Translations under genes and position numbers: made by a program | Shown here: one piece after another, positions 6,804-12,762 of the stretch | Position numbering within the stretch: the first letter of the stretch is position 1 | Layout: the number at the start of each line of letters is the position of its first letter | IMG/VR virus record: IMGVR_UViG_3300034198_015548 | Span: 1-25,727 of that record | Strand: one strand, 5' to 3' | Length of the DNA: 25,727 nucleotides | DNA from: a virus | Notes under the pieces: model-generated | Databases searched by the model: none | What the model saw: the letters and a program-made list of their open reading frames with translations, nothing else | What the model was told of the DNA's origin: nothing

Positions 6804-7250
6804 ATGCCCGTTTTACACGACTATTCTTGCAAGGCGCACGGTGTTTTCGAGAGCATGACCGGCGCGTGTCCTTACGGGTGCGGCGCTTCTATGGTGGAGA
6901 TTACCTATCTTCAGCCTGCGGGCCTTACCTCGTTCAGAACCAAGAATATCGACAAAACGCTTGGCAATCTTGCCGCCGACTTCGGGTTGACGGACATGAA
7001 CAATCAAAACGGCACTTCTGCGGTTGTTCGCCCAAATTCCAAAGCCGTAAGGCAGCAGCAGGAATTGATGGGCAAGCTAGGCGATACCTCAAGCGCATGG
7101 GGCAATGTTCCGCAGGGTAACGCCGGCATCTCGCAGGCATTGTCCACTACGCGGGCATTGCCGGATAATGCGCTGCAATCCCTGCGGCCTGCGCTGGCGC
7201 AGCCGAAACCGATGGTTGTTGCGCGTCACGATGGCGAAATCAAGGTATAG
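6804..7250 (+). CDS. Protein with N-terminal zinc-ribbon-like motif, upstream of portal
   Basis: A 148-residue protein with a good ribosome site (AAGGAG, 6792-6797). The N-terminus reads Leu-His-Asp-Tyr-Ser-Cys9-Lys-Ala-His12-Gly and then Cys22-Pro-Tyr-Gly-Cys26-Gly, resembling the FmdB-type single zinc ribbon. The rest is Ala/Gln/Asn/Leu-rich and probably flexible. It lies three bases from the portal gene, so it is co-translated with head genes and may be a head-assembly or minor virion protein. Zinc binding is inferred from spacing alone. Confidence 0.6.
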   Translation: MPVLHDYSCKAHGVFESMTGACPYGCGASMVEITYLQPAGLTSFRTKNIDKTLGNLAADFGLTDMNNQNGTSAVVRPNSKAVRQQQELMGKLGDTSSAWGNVPQGNAGISQALSTTRALPDNALQSLRPALAQPKPMVVARHDGEIKV

Positions 7251-7253
7251 CCC

Positions 7254-8903
7254 ATGAACATACCCGAAAATTTAGTTGATAGAGAGCGTTTCTATCAGGA
7301 CTTGATCCAGAAGTGCACGGCATCGCAGGACGACAGGCGTGTTGATTACGGCCTGATGCGGCACTTTTATCTGTTCGGCAGATCGCCGGATGAAGCGGAA
7401 ACGCCTTACAACAAGATTTTCCCGCACATCGACATGCTGACAGCGTTCCTGTTTGCCTCCGAGACAACGCGGTTTTCAACGCACTTCGGCCCGCATGTTT
7501 CAGAGCACGAGTACGAGCGAATAATCCCTATCAACAGGGCAATCAATGACCAATGGCTAATCAGCAACGCGGATCAGACGTTCGGGCAGGGGCTTACGTG
7601 GTCGCTTGTCTACAATACAATGATTTTCAAGATCATCGTTCGCGCCAATGACAAAGGATTGAAAAGTATTGATCCGTTCATCATTGACCCCGGCTCATTT
7701 GGCGTTCTGCGCGAGGATATTCCCTACCTCGACCGTCAGGAGGCAATGGTACATACGTTTTATACAACGAAATCGCAGCTTGAAATAGACTTGGAGAATC
7801 ACCCGCAAAAGGCGTCAATTCTGGCGCGGCTGGACGCTTTCCCGCGCACGGACAAGGAGGCTATGCCTTCCGGTGTTGATCGCATCATCCTGTCTGCCTC
7901 AACGCCAACGATGCAAGGTAACGCGCAGGTGCCTCTTAACGGCAACATGGATTACGCGCCGAAAGTTTCGGAAGATTTGGTTGAAATGCAAGAGTTGTGG
8001 TTGTGGGATACCAAAGTTGACGACTACAGGGTAGTCACCCGCGCCAGCAACGATATAACGATTTACGACCGGCCCAACTTTTTTATTAAGGGCGAAATTC
8101 CTTTTGTTCAGATTTGCCCCAACCCGATGTATTCCTACTTTTGGGGAATGTCCGAAGTCAACGGACTTATCGGGCTTCAGAAGTGGCGCAACGAAAGGAC
8201 TTTGCAGGTAAAGAATTTGCTGGACAAACAGGTTGACCCGCCAACATCCCTAACCGGATGGATGGGGCTTATTGACGAAAAGAATTTTGCGCTCAACATG
8301 CCGGGCGGTGTTCTTTCCACTGATTCAATGCAGGCAAAAGTGGATCGCCACAAGCCGGATATTCCGAACGATATTTTTGCCGTTATTCACGAAATAGATT
8401 CCATGTTCTCCGAGCGCAGCGGTTTGCAGAACATCATGATGGGGAAAGGCGAATCGGGCGTCAGGTCAGGCCGGCAGACTTCGGAGTTGGCAAGGCTTGC
8501 CAGCGCAAGGATCAAGAAACGCGCTCTTGTGGTAGAGGATGCGCTTGAGAAAGTGGCAACGCTTTATCTGAAGGTCATGCGTAAGCACGACACGAACGAC
8601 ATGAAAGATTCGGAAGGCAGGCCGTTTATTCCGGCGCAGTTTGCAGACGACTTTGTTGTGAAGGTTGACTCGCACAGCAATAGCCCGCTGTTTGTCGAAG
8701 ATCATAAACAGCTTGCACTTGAACTGTTGCAGGCCCACGCAATAGATCGAAACTCGTTTATCGATATGCTTGATCCGCCCATGAAAGACTTGTTGTTGCG
8801 GAAATTGAAGGTCATCGAAAAGAAAGAAGCCGAGGCAAAACAGCAGGAAATGGCAATGCAAGCAAAAAAAGAAGGCGCAGACTTGCAATCTGAAAAAAAG
8901 TAG
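7254..8903 (+). CDS. Portal protein (podovirus type)
   Basis: A 549-residue protein, typical for short-tailed phage portals, which form the dodecameric ring through which DNA enters and leaves the head. Features include an N-terminal helical wing, the segment Pro-Ile-Asn-Arg-Ala-Ile-Asn-Asp-Gln-Trp (about 92-101), and a helical stem and crown around residues 389-445 (Arg-Ser-Gly-Leu-Gln-Asn-Ile-Met-Met-Gly, then Arg-Gln-Thr-Ser-Glu-Leu-Ala-Arg-Leu-Ala-Ser-Ala-Arg-Ile). The last 30 residues form a Lys/Glu/Gln-rich coiled coil that may act as a barrel. Position after terminase and before scaffold and capsid supports the call. No truncation is seen. Confidence 0.88.
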   Translation: MNIPENLVDRERFYQDLIQKCTASQDDRRVDYGLMRHFYLFGRSPDEAETPYNKIFPHIDMLTAFLFASETTRFSTHFGPHVSEHEYERIIPINRAINDQWLISNADQTFGQGLTWSLVYNTMIFKIIVRANDKGLKSIDPFIIDPGSFGVLREDIPYLDRQEAMVHTFYTTKSQLEIDLENHPQKASILARLDAFPRTDKEAMPSGVDRIILSASTPTMQGNAQVPLNGNMDYAPKVSEDLVEMQELWLWDTKVDDYRVVTRASNDITIYDRPNFFIKGEIPFVQICPNPMYSYFWGMSEVNGLIGLQKWRNERTLQVKNLLDKQVDPPTSLTGWMGLIDEKNFALNMPGGVLSTDSMQAKVDRHKPDIPNDIFAVIHEIDSMFSERSGLQNIMMGKGESGVRSGRQTSELARLASARIKKRALVVEDALEKVATLYLKVMRKHDTNDMKDSEGRPFIPAQFADDFVVKVDSHSNSPLFVEDHKQLALELLQAHAIDRNSFIDMLDPPMKDLLLRKLKVIEKKEAEAKQQEMAMQAKKEGADLQSEKK

Positions 8904-8972
8904 AGTAAATGCTTACTTCAGGGTATGGCTGCGTTCCCTTTAAAACGTGGCCGCTTCGTAAAGGAGATCGAC

Positions 8973-9017
8973 ATGGCCCGCCGTGCTCGTCGCGCTAAAC
9001 GCGCTTCCAAGAAGTAA
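8973..9017 (+). CDS. Micro-ORF 1: 14-residue Arg/Lys peptide
   Basis: Reads MARRARRAKRASKK then TAA: eight of 14 residues are Arg or Lys and none is acidic. The ATG follows AAGGAG (8961-8966) by six bases, one of the best ribosome sites in the window. It lies 69 bases after the portal gene and shares an RAKR core and charge with a second micro-ORF 78 bases downstream. Very small basic proteins that bind packaged DNA are known in microviruses (protein J). A comparable DNA-neutralising role, or a regulatory leader peptide role, is inference. Too short for standard gene callers. Confidence 0.6.
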   Translation: MARRARRAKRASKK

Positions 9018-9058
9018 TAAACTGGATTCTTCCGGTTTAGGGGTGTCCGTCACGCCCC
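9018..9058 (+). promoter_or_regulatory. Two adjacent hairpins after micro-ORF 1
   Basis: The first stem pairs TAAACTGG (9018-9025) with CCGGTTTA (9032-9039), with one GU pair and a six-base loop. The second starts at the next base: GGGGTGT (9040-9046) with ACGCCCC (9052-9058), with one GU pair and the loop CCGTC. The second displays TGTCCGTCA (9044-9052) across loop and stem. No T-run follows, so these are not classic terminators. They may stabilise the transcript or control translation. Confidence 0.6.
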
Positions 9059-9094
9059 GCTGCTCATCCCCCAAATGCCAACTAGGAGATTGAC

Positions 9095-9136
9095 ATGCGT
9101 AAATCGTACCGCGCCAAACGTAAAACCCGCCGGTAA
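9095..9136 (+). CDS. Micro-ORF 2: 13-residue Arg/Lys peptide
   Basis: Reads MRKSYRAKRKTRR then TAA: eight basic residues of 13 and none acidic. The ATG follows AGGAG (9084-9088) by six bases. The YRAKRKTRR half matches micro-ORF 1 (RRAKRASKK) in spacing, which suggests an ancient tandem duplication. A hairpin with the same TGTCCGTCA element as that after micro-ORF 1 follows (9143-9166). The repeated plan of ribosome site, basic peptide, stop and hairpin argues against chance. Function is unknown: a DNA-binding virion micro-protein or a leader peptide are both possible. Confidence 0.6.
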   Translation: MRKSYRAKRKTRR

Positions 9137-9142
9137 ATCGGC

Positions 9143-9166
9143 ATTGGATGTCCGTCAGCATCCAAT
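9143..9166 (+). promoter_or_regulatory. Hairpin after micro-ORF 2
   Basis: A perfect 8-bp stem ATTGGATG (9143-9150) with CATCCAAT (9159-9166) encloses the loop TCCGTCAG. The 9-mer TGTCCGTCA (9149-9157) is shared with the hairpin at 9040-9058. It is followed by AAAAATTT rather than a T-run, so a terminator role is doubtful. Confidence 0.6.
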
Positions 9167-9172
9167 AAAAAT

Positions 9173-9201
9173 TTGACTTTATTGAAAAACGAGTTTTTAA
9201 T
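9173..9201 (+). promoter_or_regulatory. Sigma70-type promoter ahead of the first virion gene
   Basis: TTGACT (9173-9178) and TTTAAT (9196-9201) each match the consensus in five of six bases and are 17 bases apart in an AT-rich stretch. The expected start is near 9208, giving a leader of about 40 bases before the ATG at 9249. It would drive strong transcription of the capsid region using host polymerase. Confidence 0.6.
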
Positions 9202-9221
9202 ACAAACCGTTTATCATGAAA

Positions 9222-9241
9222 GTCAGTGCTTACTGACGGAG
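9222..9241 (+). promoter_or_regulatory. Hairpin abutting the ribosome site of the next gene
   Basis: GTCAGT (9222-9227) pairs with ACTGAC (9232-9237) around a GCTT loop, directly next to the GGAG ribosome site (9238-9241). TGACGGA (9234-9240) here is the exact complement of TCCGTCA displayed by the two upstream hairpins. A six-codon reading frame (ATG 9216 to TGA 9236) ends inside this element. Confidence 0.5.
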
Positions 9242-9248
9242 ATACACC

Positions 9249-9878
9249 ATGCCATTAGGTTATACAGTCCTGCGTCAAAAGGTCGGCAACCAGACAGAAG
9301 ATAACTTCGTCGCCGGCATCGCTCCTAACGGGCAAATCAACAATTTCAGCGGTCGCCTGACAGTTCCTAGTATTCCGATTGGCGGCGTCGCTTACGGCTC
9401 TCTCGGCACGAATACGACCGACGTTAGCGGCCAGCTTTGGATCACTGATCTTTTCCTGCCGTACAACCGCGTGGTTTCAACGATTGGCGTTCTGGCTGGC
9501 GGCACCGCCACTACGGACAACTGGCTTGCGGCGATTTACGACTCTTACGGGGTTTTGATTGCATCAACCGCCGTTGCCGGAAAAACGCTGTCAGGCGCAA
9601 ACACTTTCCAGACTCAAGCGATTGCGTTGACGTATGCTCGTGGCACTACAACGGGCGCAACGGCGGCAACCAGCGTTCAGCTTTTCGGGCCGCAGCAGTA
9701 TTTTGTTGTGGTTCAAGGCAACGGTACCGCAGCCGGCGCTTTCCGCACCGTGGCTACCGCAACCTATATCGACGTTATTGCAACTTCCGTTTCAGGCACT
9801 TTCGGCACCGTTCCGGCAACCATCACGGTTCCGACGACGTTCACCGCCGATAAAGCGCCGATTGTTTACCTGCAATAA
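9249..9878 (+). CDS. Beta-rich virion protein
   Basis: A 209-residue protein with ribosome site GGAG (9238-9241). It is rich in Thr, Ala, Gly, Val and Ile with few charges, typical of beta-sandwich virion surface proteins. Hydrophobic strands alternate with Gly/Thr loops (for example Gly-Gly-Thr-Ala-Thr-Thr-Asp-Asn-Trp, about 85-93). It lies behind the clearest promoter in the window and ahead of a second protein of like composition, so both are probably abundant. A decoration or head-fibre role is likely; the family is not recognised. Confidence 0.65.
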   Translation: MPLGYTVLRQKVGNQTEDNFVAGIAPNGQINNFSGRLTVPSIPIGGVAYGSLGTNTTDVSGQLWITDLFLPYNRVVSTIGVLAGGTATTDNWLAAIYDSYGVLIASTAVAGKTLSGANTFQTQAIALTYARGTTTGATAATSVQLFGPQQYFVVVQGNGTAAGAFRTVATATYIDVIATSVSGTFGTVPATITVPTTFTADKAPIVYLQ

Positions 9879-9887
9879 GGCTTTGGA

Positions 9888-10484
9888 ATGGCTCAAGACA
9901 TAGGAAACGCCTTACAAGTGTCGCTAGGCTCTAGCCTGCCGACCTATAAGGCCGTCCTATTTGACGTTGTTCCGTACACTTCGGCAACGGATATTGTCAA
10001 TATCAGCCTTCCGTCAACCGCTACAGTTGCGCTGAAAGTGACTCGCTGTTACGTGTCCTACAGCGCAACGGCGGCAGTTACGTCAGACGCATACCTGATC
10101 CGGCGCACAACCGCAAATACCGGCGGTACTCCGACAGCTTTAACAACGGTTCAAGCCTCCTTTTTGTCGGGATTTGCTGTGGTAACGCAATCCGATACGA
10201 GCGATGCGGCAACGGCGGCAACGGTTGTCGGTTATACGGTAGCGCCTACGCTTGGCACACCGCAAATTATCGACGGCGCACACATCACGATTCCGGCTGC
10301 GGCAACACCGACTGTTCCGGTGACGTTTTTTGAAGTGACGTTTGCGAATCGCGGTAGCAAGCCGCCGATTATTCGACCCGGACAATCTGTTTCGCTGTCT
10401 TTTGGCGGAAACGCGGTTCCCGCTGGCGCGTCGGTCTACGCTTCTATTGAGTGGGTTGAAGTTCCCCTCGCTTCGCTATTCTAG
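9888..10484 (+). CDS. Beta-rich virion protein, companion of the preceding gene
   Basis: A 198-residue Thr/Ala/Val/Pro-rich protein starting nine bases after its neighbour. It has the same character: short beta strands, few charges, Gly/Thr loops, and a C-terminal part ending Glu-Trp-Val-Glu-Val-Pro-Leu-Ala-Ser-Leu-Phe. Residues about 160-180 (Pro-Pro-Ile-Ile-Arg-Pro-Gly-Gln-Ser-Val-Ser-Leu) read like the edge of a jelly-roll or Ig-like sandwich. The ATG has no strong ribosome site, so translation may be coupled to the gene before. Probable minor or decoration protein of the head; no family recognised. Confidence 0.6.
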   Translation: MAQDIGNALQVSLGSSLPTYKAVLFDVVPYTSATDIVNISLPSTATVALKVTRCYVSYSATAAVTSDAYLIRRTTANTGGTPTALTTVQASFLSGFAVVTQSDTSDAATAATVVGYTVAPTLGTPQIIDGAHITIPAAATPTVPVTFFEVTFANRGSKPPIIRPGQSVSLSFGGNAVPAGASVYASIEWVEVPLASLF

Positions 10485-10493
10485 GAAAAAACG

Positions 10494-10943
10494 ATGCCCG
10501 CTATCGACCCCAAACTTGCCGCCCTGATGGGTAAATCCGGCCCCGCTACCCCCCCTCCGGTGGGGCCGGATGCAAGTCCTGCGGGTGGCGCTGGATCGCC
10601 GCCAACATCTTCGCCCATGTCTGCCCCGCAACCTAATGCTGGCGAAAAACAGCAGGCGATGATTAAGGTTCAGCAGGCAATGGATTTGCTGGAACAGGCA
10701 TTGCCTGATTTTGGCAGCGAATCAGAAGAAGGCGGCGAGATTATTAAAACGCTTGGCGCTTTGGGTAAAAAGTTTGGTGGCGCGAATCGTGCCAGAAGTA
10801 ACGAATTGATGCCGGCAGAATTGATGAATTTGCTGTCAAGCCTCCCGCAAGGGCCGAATGGGATGAAACCCATGCCGGCAGGCGGCGGCGCACCGATGCC
10901 GCCCGCTGGCGGCGCTGCACCACCAATGCCCCCGATGGGCTAA
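10494..10943 (+). CDS. Pro/Gly/Met-rich protein with central helical segment
   Basis: A 149-residue protein in three parts: a Pro/Ala/Gly/Ser-rich start (1-50), a helical middle (about 51-125: Lys-Gln-Gln-Ala-Met-Ile-Lys-Val-Gln-Gln-Ala-Met-Asp-Leu-Leu-Glu), and a Pro/Gly/Met-rich tail made of short PMPxGG-like repeats. Flexible, low-complexity proteins of this kind near scaffold genes are often scaffold cofactors or minor head proteins. GAAAAAACG precedes the ATG. The function cannot be read from sequence. Confidence 0.6.
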   Translation: MPAIDPKLAALMGKSGPATPPPVGPDASPAGGAGSPPTSSPMSAPQPNAGEKQQAMIKVQQAMDLLEQALPDFGSESEEGGEIIKTLGALGKKFGGANRARSNELMPAELMNLLSSLPQGPNGMKPMPAGGGAPMPPAGGAAPPMPPMG

Positions 10944-10955
10944 CAGGAGAAAACC

Positions 10956-11147
10956 ATGTCAAATTACACCGGCGTATTTGCCCCGAAATCCTATGCTATC
11001 CGCGATCCTCTGGATAAAAAGCAGAATCACGGTCGCATTGTCAATCCGCCGCGCACCGCGCAATTGGGCGGCATGGACAAAACCAAAGAAACCAACGGCG
11101 TATTTAAAAACGATATGTCGCTGAAAAAGCCGAGCGGCACAAAGTAA
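10956..11147 (+). CDS. Small basic hypothetical protein in head-gene cluster
   Basis: A 63-residue, Lys/Asn/Pro-rich protein with a strong ribosome site (AGGAG, 10945-10949). It has little hydrophobic core and looks extended: Ser-Tyr-Ala-Ile-Arg-Asp-Pro-Leu-Asp-Lys-Lys near 12-22 and Ser-Leu-Lys-Lys-Pro-Ser-Gly-Thr-Lys at the end. Its conserved setting between a Pro-rich protein and the scaffold suggests a minor head component or assembly factor. No motif recognised. A weak terminator-like hairpin overlaps its stop codon. Confidence 0.6.
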   Translation: MSNYTGVFAPKSYAIRDPLDKKQNHGRIVNPPRTAQLGGMDKTKETNGVFKNDMSLKKPSGTK

Positions 11148-11162
11148 TTTTTTGCCGTTTTT
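11133..11162 (+). terminator. Weak terminator-like hairpin before scaffold gene
   Basis: AGCGGCA (11133-11139) pairs with TGCCGTT (11153-11159), with one GU pair and a 13-base loop that contains the TAA stop. Five T (11158-11162) follow or overlap the stem end. If active, it would reduce read-through into scaffold and capsid genes, or protect the 3' end of a processed transcript. The loop is long, so efficiency is doubtful. Confidence 0.35.
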
Positions 11163-11199
11163 AAAGTGATTACTCACATCCAACCGTCAGGAGAAAATC

Positions 11200-11730
11200 A
11201 TGTCCGTATCGCTTGAAGGAATGACGCCGGAAGCCATTGCAGACCTTGCTGCATTGGCTAAAGGCTTGTCTGAAAACCCCAAAACTCGCGGTCAGTTTTT
11301 GGGAATGATGAAGCAAGCCGACCCGAATCTTTCGATTCCGGAGGTCGATATTCCTGCGCGTATCGGCGCGTCTGTCAAGCCTTACGTCGATAAGATCGCA
11401 AAGTTGGAGCGCGAAGGCCAAGAGCGGGCGATGCGGGATATGGTGAATGAGCGCCGCAGCAAGCTGGTCAAGAACAAAGGCATTTCTGAATCAGAGATTG
11501 CCGAAGTTGAAAAACTGATGGTTGAGAAGGGCATTCAGAACCACGATACCGCCGCCGATTTTTACCTGTCGCAAAAACAGGCGGCAGCGCCTACGCCAAG
11601 CAGTTTTTCTCAACCGTCAATTCCTCGGCCCGATCTGAAAACGATGGGGCTGAACATCAACCAGTGGTCGCGCAATGAGGCAACCAATGCCATTGCAGAC
11701 ATCATCAAGAATCGCGGTAGAGCCGCGTAA
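11200..11730 (+). CDS. Scaffolding protein (probable)
   Basis: A 176-residue charged helical protein directly upstream of the capsid gene, the standard place for a scaffold. It has helices at 9-45 and 60-135 with coiled-coil character (Val-Asp-Lys-Ile-Ala-Lys-Leu-Glu-Arg-Glu-Gly-Gln-Glu-Arg), a Pro/Ser-rich linker near 130-148, and a basic C-terminal helix ending Lys-Asn-Arg-Gly-Arg-Ala-Ala. A short basic helix at the C-terminus is how P22-type scaffolds touch coat protein. Ribosome site AGGAG (11190-11194). It is shorter than the P22 scaffold but within the range of podoviral ones. The call rests on position, composition and architecture, not on a sequence motif. Confidence 0.7.
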   Translation: MSVSLEGMTPEAIADLAALAKGLSENPKTRGQFLGMMKQADPNLSIPEVDIPARIGASVKPYVDKIAKLEREGQERAMRDMVNERRSKLVKNKGISESEIAEVEKLMVEKGIQNHDTAADFYLSQKQAAAPTPSSFSQPSIPRPDLKTMGLNINQWSRNEATNAIADIIKNRGRAA

Positions 11731-11742
11731 CAGGAGAGTAGC

Positions 11743-12750
11743 ATGAGCGTACTAGGTACCGGAATTATTCCGTCTGGCAGCATCGCCTCCGAACTGACGG
11801 CAGTAACCCGCCGTGCGTTCATCCCGAAACTCGTTGTTCAGTTGTACAATTCAACGCCTCTGTTGGCCGCGCTGATCGCAAATTCGCAAACCGCTTCTGG
11901 CGGCGTGTCGAGCGTGTCTGTGCCGGTGCAGGGCGCTCAATTTGTCAACGGTCAATGGTCTGACTATAGCGGCTCGTTCGCGCAGCCCGCTGTTCAGCAA
12001 GGTGCGTTCCTTGCCGAATTTAACCTGAAACTGTTTATCACGCCGATTCCGTTCCTCGGCATGGAAGGCGCAGTTCAGCTTGATTACGCGGTTATCCCGC
12101 TGATTGAGGCCCGCATGAACGACGCCACAAACGTGACTTGCGATGTGATGGCGACCGCGCTCTACAACAATACGTCGAACCAACAGGCGTTTATTGGACT
12201 TCCCGGCGCGATTGACGACGGCACCAATCTGGCGACCTACGGCAACATCAACCGGACAACCAGCACTTATTGGAAATCGAAAGTTTACGCTGCCGGTAGC
12301 GTAAACCCGACCCGCCAAAACGTGCTGCAATACATTTCCGGCACCGTGAAAAACGGCGCAGAAGTGCCGACCTTTGGCGTTTGCGGCTTCGGCACTTGGA
12401 CGCTGTTGGCGCAAGATTTTGTCGGTCAGGAAACCTACATGATTACGCCGGATAAGGCGTTTGACAGCAATCCGGACGGCCCGCGCAGCGCGTTCCGTGC
12501 GCTGATGGTTGCCGGTGTGCCGATCTTTGCTGATCCGTATTGTCCAGAGGGCACGATGTATCTGGTAAACAGCAACTATGCTTCGCTCTACTTCCATGAG
12601 CAAGCCTCTTTTGCGTTTACCGGCTTTGAGTCAACGCTGTCAAATTGGCAGCTTGGCTATGTCGGGGCACTGGTAAATATTGCCGAATTGGTTGTCACCA
12701 AGCCGAAGGCAATGACCCGTATTGGTGGTTACAACAGCATTACGCTGTAA
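11743..12750 (+). CDS. Major capsid protein
   Basis: A 335-residue protein, right size for an HK97-fold coat protein, immediately after the scaffold with ribosome site AGGAG (11732-11736). The sequence has the expected alternation: an N-terminal arm, an extended Gly/Ser/Val segment (about 50-80), a long spine helix region (about 110-140: Val-Ile-Pro-Leu-Ile-Glu-Ala-Arg-Met-Asn-Asp-Ala), a Gly-Leu-Pro-Gly-Ala-Ile-Asp-Asp segment (about 151-158), and a C-terminal axial-domain stretch Gly-Val-Pro-Ile-Phe-Ala-Asp-Pro-Tyr (about 258-266). Codon use is GC-rich and regular, as in highly expressed genes. No frameshift or protease gene is seen; maturation is probably non-proteolytic, with the scaffold leaving intact. 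Confidence 0.88.
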   Translation: MSVLGTGIIPSGSIASELTAVTRRAFIPKLVVQLYNSTPLLAALIANSQTASGGVSSVSVPVQGAQFVNGQWSDYSGSFAQPAVQQGAFLAEFNLKLFITPIPFLGMEGAVQLDYAVIPLIEARMNDATNVTCDVMATALYNNTSNQQAFIGLPGAIDDGTNLATYGNINRTTSTYWKSKVYAAGSVNPTRQNVLQYISGTVKNGAEVPTFGVCGFGTWTLLAQDFVGQETYMITPDKAFDSNPDGPRSAFRALMVAGVPIFADPYCPEGTMYLVNSNYASLYFHEQASFAFTGFESTLSNWQLGYVGALVNIAELVVTKPKAMTRIGGYNSITL

Positions 12751-12762
12751 AAGGAGACACAA

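Noticed and set aside
11851-12603. 250-codon minus-strand frame opposite the major capsid gene
   Set aside because: It mirrors the codon pattern of the capsid gene, is rich in His/Arg/Val as antisense shadows are, and has no ribosome site.
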